Positions 1-8,638 of a DNA stretch of 64,000 nucleotides are shown piece by piece. Each line of letters starts with the position of its first letter. Position 1 is the first letter of the stretch. Position numbers and translations under genes: made by a program. Below the pieces are notes generated by a model. The model did no database searches. It was given only the letters and a program-made list of their open reading frames with translations, and was not told the origin of the DNA. This DNA comes from Alishewanella agri BL06 (GTDB lineage: Bacteria; Pseudomonadota; Gammaproteobacteria; Enterobacterales; Alteromonadaceae). The stretch is from positions 27,570-91,569 of the forward strand of contig NZ_AKKU01000021.1 in assembly GCF_000272005.1 (NCBI RefSeq), written 5' to 3'.

Positions 1-2288
1 TGGCTCAGGGTGGCAAACAGATTCTTGTCGTAATATTCCGGTGCGTTAATGCCATGCAAAGTCAGCAACCGCTGTGCAAGTTGTTGGCTTTGCTGCTCCA
101 GCTCACTGCGCTGCAGTGGTCCATGCGCGTGCAGCAGGTTAAATACCATGGCATAGCGTTGCAAGGTGTGTTCGGCATTATGTGCCAGCAGATCCAGCAT
201 AAAGTACTCACGGCTATGTTGCGGCGGCACCAGAAAGCGTTGCTCCTGCTGCTGTAACATTCCAGCCTGCACTAACTGTTGTAACAGTTGTTTGCTGTAG
301 TTGCTAATTGATGGCACATATAAAAACAGTTCATGACGCAGTAAACCATAAAGCTGTTCAACCATCGCCAGTAGCTGTTGTTGTGATTGTTCCTGCTGCC
401 GTAGCACGGCTGAGGCTAACAGCGCCGGGATGATAAACAGATGCAAAATGTTATTACGGTAATAACTCATCTGCACCGCATGTTGCGGGCTCAGGCTCAC
501 CAGTTCACCAAAACTGTCTGTGGCTAACTGAATTTTCTGCATCTTGGCGGCATGTGCAATCATTTGGGCTGGCGTTTGCTCTGGCAAACTGACATTCGCG
601 TGATATGGCACCATACGCTGTAAGTTCAAATAGACTTCGAGTTGCCGCTCTAACTCCTGCCGAGTCAAACTTTGCTTGTCACTGGCTAATAAGCACAATG
701 CAATCAGGTTAATGCTGTTTAACGCCGCCGCCTGGTTAATATGACGCATAATCTGCTCTGACAGTTTAGCGACCACCGGATTTAGCCATTGCGGTTTTGG
801 CGCTTCTAACGGGTTAATTTCGGTTTTCCAGTCCGGTGCCTGCTGATTCAGATAATGGTTCAGCGAAATCGGTTCACCAAAATTGACATAGCCATAACCA
901 TAATCGCGCAAATTGCGAATGGCTTTCAGCACGCCAAATACCGACTCTTTCTGCTTACCCGAGCCCTGCAATTCGCTGAGGTAAGTATTCACCTCCATAA
1001 CGTGCTCATAGCCCAGATACACCGGCACCAGGGTGACGGGGCGGTCAATACCGCGCAGCATCGACTGCACGGTCATCGCAAGCATGCCGGTTTTTGGCTG
1101 TAACAACCGACCGGTGCGGCTGCGACCGCCCTCAGTGTAGTATTTCACGGCGTAGCCTTTCATAAACAACAGGCTGAGGTATTCGCGAAACACCGCCGAA
1201 TAAAGCTTATTACCGCTAAAGCTGCGGCGGATAAAAAAGGCGCCTCCGCGGCGAAAAATGGTCCCGGCGGGCCAGAAGTTCAGGTTAATACCGGCGGCGA
1301 TATGCGGTGGTACCAGACCCTGGTGGTAGATAATGTAGCTTAACAGCAGATAATCCATATGGCTGCGATGGCAGGGTACATACACGATTTCGTGACCTTT
1401 CTGCGCCAGATCGCGTAACTTGTCGGCATTGGTAACCTTAATGCCGTAATACAATTTCTGCCACAGCCAGCTGAGAATACGGTCGCCAAAGCGCAGAGTC
1501 GAGGTGCGATAGTCGGCAGCGATTTCCTGCAACAGTTTACGTGCTTCCTGTTGCGCTGCCTGATAGCTGATTTTTTTACTACTGGCCTCGTCGGCAATGG
1601 CTTGCTTTAACGCCGGTGACGCCAGCAGGGCATTGAATAACTGCGCTCTGCCGATCAGTTTCGGACCCGTTGCGGCCAACCGCTGCCGGTAAAAATGGAT
1701 CCGCGACATGCGCAGCAATTTGCGGGCAATCTCCTGTTCGGCACCAAACTGCGCCGCCATTTGCTGCAGGTCGACCGGCTTACTTAACCGTACCAGAGTA
1801 TGGCGGCCAGAAATCAGTACGATTAACAGCTTTGCCAGCCAGTTCGGGGCATGAGCTTCGCCAAGCAACCATTTTATACTGTTTTCTTTCCCCGGCGCCC
1901 GTCCCCAGAGGATGGCTGCGGGTATTAACTGCGCCTGCAACTTTGGATTAGCCAGATGAGCGGCCAACAGCTGCTGGCCTTGTTGTAATGCCCGGGTTTT
2001 GCCTCGACCGCCAATCAATTGATGCGGCTGTTCCAGAAACAGCGTGCGTGGCAGTGATTGCTCATCCAGCCTGACCCGGCTTAATGGGTCAGGTAAGTCC
2101 AGGACGCGGCAAACCCGGCGCAGTGTCGCCAGATCAGAGGCGGACTCAGTATGGCAAATATAGAATAATGGCCGGTCAGTGCAGATCTGCAGCTCATGGA
2201 TTGGATTATCCGGTACGATTTTAAACTTTACCAGTAGCCGGATCGGCCAACTTAACAGTTTGGTAAACAGCGACAAGCCTGACAACAT
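1..2288 (-). CDS. plsB: Glycerol-3-phosphate 1-O-acyltransferase PlsB (3' end outside window)
   Basis: The frame is open from an ATG at 2286-2288 down to the window edge, giving about 762 codons; E. coli PlsB has 807, so roughly the last 40-50 codons lie outside. The protein begins MLSGLSLFTKLLSWPIRLL, and the acyltransferase HxxxxD box reads HRSHMD at 1353-1370. Downstream come the glycerophosphate-binding stretches YYTEGGRSRTG and LVPVYLGYE, all typical of PlsB. The enzyme acylates sn-glycerol-3-phosphate at position 1 on the inner membrane, the first step of phospholipid synthesis. It is divergent from lexA, as plsB is in many gammaproteobacteria (plsB-dgkA-lexA region). No frameshift was seen. 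Confidence 0.95.
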   Translation of the reverse strand, partial: MLSGLSLFTKLLSWPIRLLVKFKIVPDNPIHELQICTDRPLFYICHTESASDLATLRRVCRVLDLPDPLSRVRLDEQSLPRTLFLEQPHQLIGGRGKTRALQQGQQLLAAHLANPKLQAQLIPAAILWGRAPGKENSIKWLLGEAHAPNWLAKLLIVLISGRHTLVRLSKPVDLQQMAAQFGAEQEIARKLLRMSRIHFYRQRLAATGPKLIGRAQLFNALLASPALKQAIADEASSKKISYQAAQQEARKLLQEIAADYRTSTLRFGDRILSWLWQKLYYGIKVTNADKLRDLAQKGHEIVYVPCHRSHMDYLLLSYIIYHQGLVPPHIAAGINLNFWPAGTIFRRGGAFFIRRSFSGNKLYSAVFREYLSLLFMKGYAVKYYTEGGRSRTGRLLQPKTGMLAMTVQSMLRGIDRPVTLVPVYLGYEHVMEVNTYLSELQGSGKQKESVFGVLKAIRNLRDYGYGYVNFGEPISLNHYLNQQAPDWKTEINPLEAPKPQWLNPVVAKLSEQIMRHINQAAALNSINLIALCLLASDKQSLTRQELERQLEVYLNLQRMVPYHANVSLPEQTPAQMIAHAAKMQKIQLATDSFGELVSLSPQHAVQMSYYRNNILHLFIIPALLASAVLRQQEQSQQQLLAMVEQLYGLLRHELFLYVPSISNYSKQLLQQLVQAGMLQQQEQRFLVPPQHSREYFMLDLLAHNAEHTLQRYAMVFNLLHAHGPLQRSELEQQSQQLAQRLLTLHGINAPEYYDKNLFATLS

Positions 2289-2384
2289 AACCTTACTGAC
2301 CTGAAAAAATGGGCGCTAAGAATAGCATAGCTGATCGGTGAGGCAAATTTTGCTGCGGCAGAAAACTTGGCAAGCTGAAAAAGA

Positions 2385-2400
2385 CTGTATATACTCACAG
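2385..2400 (+). promoter_or_regulatory. SOS box 1 (LexA operator)
   Basis: The 16-mer CTGTATATACTCACAG fits the gammaproteobacterial LexA operator (CTGT, eight AT-rich bases, ACAG) with both half-sites perfect. It lies 24 bases before the lexA start, as expected for autorepression. Confidence 0.93.
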
Positions 2401-2406
2401 TAAATA

Positions 2407-2422
2407 CTGTATGGGTAGCCAG
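2407..2422 (+). promoter_or_regulatory. SOS box 2 (LexA operator, weaker)
   Basis: CTGTATGGGTAGCCAG has one mismatch in the right half-site (CCAG for ACAG). It starts 22 bases after the first box, about two helical turns, like the tandem operators of E. coli lexA. It ends one base before the start codon and covers the only plausible ribosome-binding bases (GGGTAG), so bound LexA would sit over the translation start region. Confidence 0.75.
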
Positions 2423-2423
2423 C

Positions 2424-3047
2424 ATGATTAGACCATTAACGCCACGTCAGGCAGAAATTCTGCAACTGATTAAAGATTATCAAAGTGAAACCGGGATGCC
2501 GCCAACCCGCGCTGAGATTGCTGTGCGTCTGGGTTTTAAATCGGCGAATGCCGCCGAAGAGCATTTAAAAGCGTTGGCAAAAAAAGGCGTGATTGCGATG
2601 TTGCCCGGTACGTCCAGAGGGATCCGGCTGATTGAAGATGACACTGCACCGGAACAGTTGGGATTACCCTTAATCGGTAAGGTCGCTGCTGGTCAGCCGA
2701 TTTTAGCGGCAGAACATGTACAGGATCACTATCAGATTGATGCAAACCTGTTTAAGCCGCATGCGGATTTCCTGCTACGGGTGCAAGGGATGAGTATGCA
2801 GGATATCGGCATTCTGGATGGTGATTTACTGGCCGTACATAAAACACATCAGGCGCAGCCTGGGCAAGTGATCGTGGCCCGCGTTGATGACGAAGTCACC
2901 GTGAAACGTTTTCAGCGCGATGGCCATCAAGTATTGTTGTTACCGGAAAATCCGGATTTTCAGGTGATAAAAGTCGATTTACGGCAGCAGCATTTCGCCG
3001 TGGAAGGCCTGGCAGTTGGCGTGATCCGTAACGGCAGCTGGTTATAA
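2424..3047 (+). CDS. lexA: SOS repressor LexA
   Basis: A 207-residue repressor and self-cleaving peptidase of the SOS response. The N-terminal winged helix-turn-helix (about residues 1-70) contains [11 protein letters not shown] and [16 protein letters not shown], nearly identical to E. coli. The cleavage site is Ala89-Gly90 in VAAGQP. The S24 peptidase half carries the nucleophile Ser124 in GMSMQDIG and the general base Lys161 in DDEVTVKRF, and the protein ends with the conserved [10 protein letters not shown]. Length matches the family (E. coli 202). Two SOS boxes overlap its promoter and start, so it should repress itself. The gene stands alone and is divergent from plsB. Confidence 0.98.
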   Translation: MIRPLTPRQAEILQLIKDYQSETGMPPTRAEIAVRLGFKSANAAEEHLKALAKKGVIAMLPGTSRGIRLIEDDTAPEQLGLPLIGKVAAGQPILAAEHVQDHYQIDANLFKPHADFLLRVQGMSMQDIGILDGDLLAVHKTHQAQPGQVIVARVDDEVTVKRFQRDGHQVLLLPENPDFQVIKVDLRQQHFAVEGLAVGVIRNGSWL

Positions 3048-3078
3048 TTCCACCTGTTCTCAATAAGTTATTTTCCCC

Positions 3079-3117
3079 AAAGCACTGGTATGACCATTTG
3101 GTTTTATCGGTGCTTTT
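3079..3117 (+). terminator. Possible lexA terminator
   Basis: AAAGCAC (3079-3085) and GTGCTTTT (3110-3117) can pair around a 24-base loop that itself contains TGGT/ACCA, 32 bases after the lexA stop. The T run is short, so this is a weak candidate. Confidence 0.35.
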
Positions 3118-3285
3118 GCATTTTAGGGGTTTACATAATTCAATTCCTGGACAATTCTTAGACGGTAGCTGGTGAAAAAATAACAACAGGTGTGCCACTA
3201 CTGATTTCAGCGCTAGCCTCGAAATCAACCCAAAAAACAATAACAAGAATAAAATTGCGAAACTTATTTACCCAATAGCATTGAC

Positions 3286-3392
3286 GATGCGGGTAGGCGG
3301 CAACTGAATGCATCCTCAGGAACATAGTAGTCCTATGTGACTGGGGTAAGTGAAGGCAGCTAACACCCCCGTATCTTCAAGGAAGAAGGGTA
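3286..3392 (+). ncRNA. Structured leader element upstream of coxB (candidate cis-acting RNA)
   Basis: The 443-base gap between lexA and coxB holds no convincing gene but does hold a foldable element. A closing helix pairs 3286-3293 with 3368-3375 (eight pairs, one G-T). Inside it, CCTCAG (3314-3319) pairs with CTGGGG (3341-3346), then a symmetric GA/GA internal loop (3320-3321 and 3339-3340), then ACATAG (3322-3327) pairs with CTATGT (3333-3338) around a five-base loop. An alternative helix GGGGT (3343-3347) with ACCCC (3365-3369) excludes both. The 3' part to about 3392 is purine-rich. It does not match the conserved cores of the c-di-GMP, TPP, cobalamin, glycine or ZTP riboswitches as I know them. 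Folding was done by eye. Confidence 0.5.
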
Positions 3393-3490
3393 TAGCACAT
3401 AGATTCGGTTGGGTGGGTAGTAAAAAAACCGTGTAGTTCTGTGTACTTAGTTTCTGCAATTTGCTTTGCAAATGACAGAGGAGAAGTACA

Positions 3491-4636
3491 GTGACAAACG
3501 CGCGTTGTCTGCTTTGGTCGCTGCCGACCCTGCTTTTTGCCGCATCGGCAAACGCATCAAAATCCATGCCTTTAAATATGACCAAAGGCGCCACTGAAAT
3601 CAGTCAGCAGGTTTACGACCTGCATATGACCATATTTTGGATTTGCTGTGTTATCGGTGCTGTGGTGTTTGGGATCATGTTCTGGTCCATCATTCGCCAT
3701 CGTAAAGCCAGGGGAGTGCAGCCAGCTCAGTTCCATGAGAGCACTAAGGTTGAAATTCTATGGACTGCCATTCCGGTAGTCATCCTGATCGGTATGGCGA
3801 TTCCCGCGACTAAAACCCTGATTGCGATGGAGGATACCTCTGCGGCAGATGTCACGGTATTGGTGACTGGCTCGCAGTGGAAGTGGCATTACAAATACCT
3901 GGAACATGACCTGGAGTATTTCTCACTGCTGGCCACCCCGCGCGAACAAATCGCAAACAAATTAGCGAAAGGTGAAAACTACCTGCTGGAAGTTGACCGG
4001 CCGCTGGTGATTCCAACCGGTAAAAAAGTGCGTTTTCTGATGACCTCGGATGATGTGATTCACTCCTGGTGGGTACCTGCCTTTGCCATAAAAAAAGATG
4101 CCAATCCTGGCTTTATTAACGAAGCCTGGACCCGGGTCGATGAACCGGGCATTTATCGTGGGCAATGTGCCGAGTTGTGCGGTAAAGACCACGGCTTTAT
4201 GCCAGTGGTGGTGATTGCCAAGACCCCCGAAGATTATCTGGCATGGGTGGCACAGGAAGAGAGCCGGATCGCTGCCGAAAAAGCGGCCGAGCGCGAATTG
4301 CTGGCGATGAATATGGATATGGCGGAGCTGATGGCAACCGGTGAAAAAGTTTATCAAGGTTGGTGTGTCGCTTGCCATCAACCGACTGGTGGTGGCTTAC
4401 CCGGTATCTTTCCGGCGCTGAAAGGCAGTCAGTTAATTTTGAATGACCGCCAGGCGCACATTGAAATCATCGTCAACGGCAAGGCTGGTACCGCAATGCA
4501 GGCTTTTGGCAAACAGCTGAGTTTAAAAGAGTTGGCGGCGGTTATTACTTACACCCGTAACGCTTTTGACAATAACACCGGGGATGCCGTGCAAGCTGCC
4601 GATGTCTACGCCGTACAGCAGGGCAAGGGAGAATAA
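3491..4636 (+). CDS. coxB: Cytochrome c oxidase subunit II with fused cytochrome c domain (caa3 type)
   Basis: This 381-residue protein starts at a GTG preceded by AGAGGAGAAG. A signal peptide (about 1-22) is followed by two membrane helices (about 47-68 and 89-108). The periplasmic CuA domain has ligands His191, Cys226, Glu228, Cys230, His234 and Met237 (QCAELCGKDHGFM). A C-terminal class I cytochrome c domain follows with haem motif CVACH at 292-296 and a likely axial Met near 337. It accepts electrons from a soluble cytochrome c or donor and passes them via CuA to subunit I. It is the first gene of the oxidase locus, three bases ahead of coxA, behind a structured leader. Confidence 0.97.
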   Translation: MTNARCLLWSLPTLLFAASANASKSMPLNMTKGATEISQQVYDLHMTIFWICCVIGAVVFGIMFWSIIRHRKARGVQPAQFHESTKVEILWTAIPVVILIGMAIPATKTLIAMEDTSAADVTVLVTGSQWKWHYKYLEHDLEYFSLLATPREQIANKLAKGENYLLEVDRPLVIPTGKKVRFLMTSDDVIHSWWVPAFAIKKDANPGFINEAWTRVDEPGIYRGQCAELCGKDHGFMPVVVIAKTPEDYLAWVAQEESRIAAEKAAERELLAMNMDMAELMATGEKVYQGWCVACHQPTGGGLPGIFPALKGSQLILNDRQAHIEIIVNGKAGTAMQAFGKQLSLKELAAVITYTRNAFDNNTGDAVQAADVYAVQQGKGE

Positions 4637-4639
4637 CCA

Positions 4640-6220
4640 ATGTCAGCTATTACACATGATCATGACCACGAGCATGACCACAAACCCAGCGGTATAAAAC
4701 GCTGGCTGTATACTACCAACCATAAAGACATCGGTACCATGTATCTGGTGTTTGCACTGCTGATGTTCTTTATCGGCGGCAGTATGGCGATGGTGATCCG
4801 CTTAGAGTTGTTCCAACCTGGTATGCAGTTCGTCGAGCCACAGTTTTTTAACCAGATGACCACAGTACATGGTCTGATAATGGTATTCGGTGCTGTGATG
4901 CCGGCCTTTACCGGCCTGGCGAACTGGATGATTCCGATGATGATTGGCGCGCCGGATATGGCGTTGCCACGGATGAATAACTGGAGCTTCTGGATCCTGC
5001 CTTTTGCCTTCCTGATCCTGCTGCTGAGTTTATTTATGCCAGGCGGCGGGCCGGACTTCGGCTGGACCTTCTATGCACCACTGTCTACAACCTATAGTAA
5101 CGACAGCACTGCCTTGTTTGTATTCTCAGTGCATATCATGGGTATTTCGTCGATTATGGGCGCGATTAACGTGATCGTAACCATCTGGAATATGCGGGCA
5201 CCCGGTATGACCTGGATGAAGATGCCGCTGTTTGTCTGGACCTGGTTTATTACCGCTTTCCTGCTAATTATGGTGATGCCGGTGTTGGCTGGCGCCGTTA
5301 CCATGGTGCTGACAGACAAGTATTTTGGTACCAGTTTCTTCGATGCCGCCGGTGGTGGCGACCCGGTACTGTTCCAGCATATTTTCTGGTTCTTCGGCCA
5401 TCCTGAAGTTTACATTATGATTTTGCCGGCCTTTGGGATTGTCTCAGCAATCATCCCTACCTTTGCCCGCAAGCCTCTGTTTGGTTATGCTTCGATGGTG
5501 TATGCCACCGCCAGTATTGCCATTCTGTCGTTCCTGGTATGGGCGCACCATATGTTCACTACCGGGATGCCGGTATTTGCCACCCTGTTCTTTATGTACT
5601 GTACGATGCTGATCGCAGTGCCGACCGGGGTGAAGGTGTTTAACTGGGTAGCAACGATGTGGCGCGGTGCTATGACCTTTGAAGTGCCGATGATGTTTGC
5701 GCTGGCTTTTATTGTGCTCTTTACCATCGGTGGTTTCTCCGGGCTGATGCTGGCGATTACACCGGCAGACTTCCAATATCACGACACCTATTTTGTGGTG
5801 GCGCATTTCCACTATGTGCTGGTAACCGGCGCGGTGTTCTCGATTATCGCTGCGGCCTATTACTGGTTGCCGAAATGGACCGGGCATATGTATGACGAGC
5901 GCCTCGGACAATTACATTTCTGGTGTTCACTGATTTCGGTCAATCTGCTGTTCTTCCCGATGCACTTTGTCGGTCTGGCTGGTATGCCAAGACGGATCCC
6001 GGATTATGCGCTGCAGTTCGCTGACTTTAACGCCTTTATCAGTGTGGGTGGCTTCCTGTTCGGGTTGTCACAACTGATTTTCGTCTGGGTATTGGTGAAA
6101 TGTGCCCGTGGCGGTGAGAAAGCGACGGCTCAGGTATGGGAAGGTGCCGAAGGTCTGGAGTGGCAGGTGCCATCGCCGGCACCTTATCACACCTTTGAAA
6201 CGCCACCGGAAGTGAAATAG
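4640..6220 (+). CDS. coxA: Cytochrome c oxidase subunit I
   Basis: This 526-residue polytopic subunit carries low-spin haem a, haem a3 and CuB. Visible ligands: His77 (TVHGLIM), CuB His254 with the cross-linked Tyr258 in GHPEVY, His303-His304, and the haem-bearing pair in VAHFHYV (His389, His391). The Glu256 of GHPEV and the Asp106/Asn113-114 region of the D channel place it in the A1 family of haem-copper oxidases. It reduces O2 to water and pumps protons. The N-terminus has an unusual His/Asp run (HDHDHEHDH, residues 6-14). Its start is three bases after coxB, indicating translation from one mRNA. Confidence 0.98.
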   Translation: MSAITHDHDHEHDHKPSGIKRWLYTTNHKDIGTMYLVFALLMFFIGGSMAMVIRLELFQPGMQFVEPQFFNQMTTVHGLIMVFGAVMPAFTGLANWMIPMMIGAPDMALPRMNNWSFWILPFAFLILLLSLFMPGGGPDFGWTFYAPLSTTYSNDSTALFVFSVHIMGISSIMGAINVIVTIWNMRAPGMTWMKMPLFVWTWFITAFLLIMVMPVLAGAVTMVLTDKYFGTSFFDAAGGGDPVLFQHIFWFFGHPEVYIMILPAFGIVSAIIPTFARKPLFGYASMVYATASIAILSFLVWAHHMFTTGMPVFATLFFMYCTMLIAVPTGVKVFNWVATMWRGAMTFEVPMMFALAFIVLFTIGGFSGLMLAITPADFQYHDTYFVVAHFHYVLVTGAVFSIIAAAYYWLPKWTGHMYDERLGQLHFWCSLISVNLLFFPMHFVGLAGMPRRIPDYALQFADFNAFISVGGFLFGLSQLIFVWVLVKCARGGEKATAQVWEGAEGLEWQVPSPAPYHTFETPPEVK

Positions 6221-6228
6221 GAGGCCTT

Positions 6229-6783
6229 ATGCAGTTACATCGGACCCTGGTAACGAAATTACTGTTGGTTACGGCGCTGATGTTCGGTTTTGGCTTTGCG
6301 CTGGTACCACTGTATGACGTGTTCTGTGAGGTAACCGGGATCAACGGTAAAACGTCAAATGTGCCGGCAACGGCACTGGTTGATGGTGTTGATACCAGCC
6401 GTGAAATTACTATCGAATTTCTGGCGCGGCCGAATAAGGATATGCCGTGGATTTTTAAACCGGAGATCCGTCGTCTGACGGTGCATCCGGGAGAAGTTCA
6501 TGTGATGAATTATTTTGCTGAGAATCCGACCGCGCAGATGATCGTGGGCCAGGCGGTACCTTCAGTATCGCCTGGGCAAGCCGCACTGTACCTGCATAAG
6601 ATTGAATGTTTCTGTTTTACCCAGCAGCAACTGGCAGCCGGCCGTAATATGCTGATGCCAGTGCAGTTTTACGTTGACCCGGCGCTGCCTGCCCAATTCA
6701 GCACTATTACGCTGAACTATACGCTGTACGATGTGACCGCGAATTGGCAGGGCAACGCCGCTACCGAAAATCTTGGGGAATAA
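6229..6783 (+). CDS. ctaG: Cytochrome c oxidase assembly protein CtaG/Cox11
   Basis: A 184-residue copper chaperone that delivers CuB to subunit I. One N-terminal membrane helix (about 7-27) leads into a periplasmic immunoglobulin-like domain. The family signature CFCFTQQQL is present, with the paired cysteines of the copper site, plus the conserved FYVDP segment. It begins eight bases after the coxA stop, preceded by AGGAGG. Length and domain match the COX11 family. Confidence 0.95.
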   Translation: MQLHRTLVTKLLLVTALMFGFGFALVPLYDVFCEVTGINGKTSNVPATALVDGVDTSREITIEFLARPNKDMPWIFKPEIRRLTVHPGEVHVMNYFAENPTAQMIVGQAVPSVSPGQAALYLHKIECFCFTQQQLAAGRNMLMPVQFYVDPALPAQFSTITLNYTLYDVTANWQGNAATENLGE

Positions 6784-6784
6784 G

Positions 6785-7663
6785 ATGAGTAAAACGTACG
6801 AAAGATATTATGTGCCGGCACAAAGCCCCTGGCCGATTGTCGGCGCCATTGCTCTGTTTTGCATTGCTTTTGGTGCGGGTCACCTCGTTATTGATATGAG
6901 CAAGCAACAAAGCGGTTTTGGCGGTTGGTTACTACTGGCTGGCTTTGCCATTTTAGTTTTTATGTTAGTCGGCTGGTTCAGAAACATCATTGAGGAATCG
7001 ATGTCGGGTCTGTACAGCAGTCAGATGGACCGGTCATTCCGTCAGGGGATGAGCTGGTTTATCGTGTCGGAAGTGATGTTCTTTATGGCGTTTTTCGGCG
7101 CACTGTTTTATGGCCGGGTGATCGCGATGGAATGGCTGGGCGGGGCCAGTAATAATGCCATGACTTTCGCCATCCTGTGGCCGGATTTCGAACCGGTATG
7201 GCCACTGGTGAAAACCCCGGGTGGTATTGAGACCCAGGCGATGCCGGCTTGGGGCTTACCGGCGATTAATACCGCTATCCTGCTGATTTCCTCTGTCACT
7301 CTGCACTTTGCTCACACGGGTTTGGAACAGAACAAGCGCGGGCAGCTAAAAGGCATGTTGTTTCTGACTTTAGTGCTTGGCGTGATCTTCCTGTGCCTGC
7401 AAGGCTACGAATATGTGCATGCCTACCGTGACCTGGGGCTGCGGCTTGACTCGGGTTTCTATGGCAACACCTTCTATCTGCTAACGGGTTTTCACGGTTT
7501 GCACGTGACCCTGGGGGCGCTAATCTTGTTCTTTGTGTTCCTACGGGTATTAAAAGGCCACTTTACGCCTGAAAAGCACTTTGCGTTTCAGGCGGGTGCC
7601 TGGTACTGGCACTTTGTTGATGTGGTTTGGCTGTGCCTGTTTGTGTTTGTTTATGTGCTTTAA
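6785..7663 (+). CDS. coxC: Cytochrome c oxidase subunit III
   Basis: This is a 292-residue, seven-helix subunit with the CoxC landmarks SSQMDRSFRQGMSWFIVSE, TGFHGLHVTLG and the C-terminal WYWHFVDVVWL. It stabilises subunit I and its proton pathways. I chose the ATG at 6785, which has GGGGAA six bases upstream, over an in-frame TTG at 6773 that would overlap ctaG by 11 bases. The gene directly follows the ctaG stop. Confidence 0.96.
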   Translation: MSKTYERYYVPAQSPWPIVGAIALFCIAFGAGHLVIDMSKQQSGFGGWLLLAGFAILVFMLVGWFRNIIEESMSGLYSSQMDRSFRQGMSWFIVSEVMFFMAFFGALFYGRVIAMEWLGGASNNAMTFAILWPDFEPVWPLVKTPGGIETQAMPAWGLPAINTAILLISSVTLHFAHTGLEQNKRGQLKGMLFLTLVLGVIFLCLQGYEYVHAYRDLGLRLDSGFYGNTFYLLTGFHGLHVTLGALILFFVFLRVLKGHFTPEKHFAFQAGAWYWHFVDVVWLCLFVFVYVL

Positions 7664-7668
7664 ATCTT

Positions 7669-7878
7669 TTAGTAAGGCCGTGGGTTGGGCGTAATCAAGC
7701 CCAGCGCCATGGCCACTAAAATCAGCACCAAAATCACCGCCGAGTACAACACACGGCGACCAAGAAAATGAGACATGGGCAAGGTGCTGTCTTGCTGCCG
7801 CAGCATCGCCACCCCCGCCCTGACCAGGTTAATGACGATAAAGAGCAGTAGTGCGCAAATAATGATTTTAATAAGCAT
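7669..7878 (-). CDS. DUF2909 twin transmembrane protein
   Basis: A 69-residue protein on the opposite strand of the oxidase operon, between coxC and surf1. It has two hydrophobic helices (about 2-22 and 45-63) joined by a short polar linker with LGRRVLYSAVILVLILVAMA. This fits the DUF2909 family, repeatedly found inside oxidase loci of gammaproteobacteria. Its function is unknown; location suggests a role in oxidase assembly or stability. Stop falls six bases after the coxC stop. Being antisense inside the operon, it could be read only from its own promoter in the gap before surf1. Confidence 0.8.
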   Translation of the reverse strand: MLIKIIICALLLFIVINLVRAGVAMLRQQDSTLPMSHFLGRRVLYSAVILVLILVAMALGLITPNPRPY

Positions 7879-7900
7879 AAGGTACTCCGGAGTCTGACTG

Positions 7901-8638
7901 ATGCAGTTTAAGTTGTTCGGTCAATTATTTAAGGTTAATCGGGTCTGGCTATTAATTACTCTGACCGCTTTTGCCATTTTGATCAAGTTGTCCCATTGGC
8001 AGTGGCAGCGGGCTGCCGAAAAATCGCTGCAATTGCAGCAGATCGCTGCTATTCAGCAACAGGGTGCGCTCAGTGGTCATCAACTGTTGGCGCAGGGAGC
8101 CGCTCAACTGGATGGCGCCATGCTGGTGGATACCGCTTACTGGCTGCCACCCTATATTTGGTTGCTGGATAATCAAATCCTTAATGGCCGGGTTGGCTAT
8201 GATGTGATAATACCGATGCAGTTTGCTGACAACAGTACACTGGTATTGGTTAACCTCGGCTGGCTGGCTGCCGGCGACAGCCGCCAGCTGTTGCCGGAGC
8301 CGCAGATCCCCGCGCAGCTTGAACTTGAAGCCCTGGTACGCAGTGAGCCGGCCAACACCTTATTGCTTGGCCAGAATCTGGAGGGCAGCAGCAGTTACCC
8401 GATGCGGATGCAGCAAATTGACTATGCTCTGCTGCAGCAACAATTACCCTTGTCTCTGTATCCGGCCGTGCTGTATCAGCAGCGAGCCTCTGATTTTATG
8501 CCACATTACCAGCCAGTGGTGATGCCGCCACAAAAACATCGTGGTTACGCCTTACAGTGGTTTGGTTTAGCTGTCGCCGTATTAATGGTCGCGCTGGCGG
8601 CCAGTTGGCACCGGGAGAATGAAAATGAACAAGAATAA
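7901..8638 (+). CDS. SURF1 family cytochrome oxidase assembly protein
   Basis: A 245-residue protein with the family's two terminal membrane helices (about 15-32 and 219-236) flanking a periplasmic domain. Conserved features are the N-terminal LSHWQWQRAAEK, the central VGYDVIIPM and VLVNLGWLAAG, and the C-terminal HRGYALQWFGLA. SURF1 proteins aid haem a insertion into subunit I. RBS TCCGGAG is eight bases before the ATG. Its 3' end overlaps the next gene. Confidence 0.93.
   Translation: MQFKLFGQLFKVNRVWLLITLTAFAILIKLSHWQWQRAAEKSLQLQQIAAIQQQGALSGHQLLAQGAAQLDGAMLVDTAYWLPPYIWLLDNQILNGRVGYDVIIPMQFADNSTLVLVNLGWLAAGDSRQLLPEPQIPAQLELEALVRSEPANTLLLGQNLEGSSSYPMRMQQIDYALLQQQLPLSLYPAVLYQQRASDFMPHYQPVVMPPQKHRGYALQWFGLAVAVLMVALAASWHRENENEQE

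Noticed and set aside
3316..3594. 92-codon minus-strand frame across the coxB leader and start
   Set aside because: It overlaps the coxB signal peptide and the structured leader, has no recognisable domain or good RBS.
5444..5911. 155-codon minus-strand reading frame inside coxA
   Set aside because: It is a shadow of coxA on the other strand; the product is His-rich junk from the reverse of membrane-helix codons and coxA is certain.
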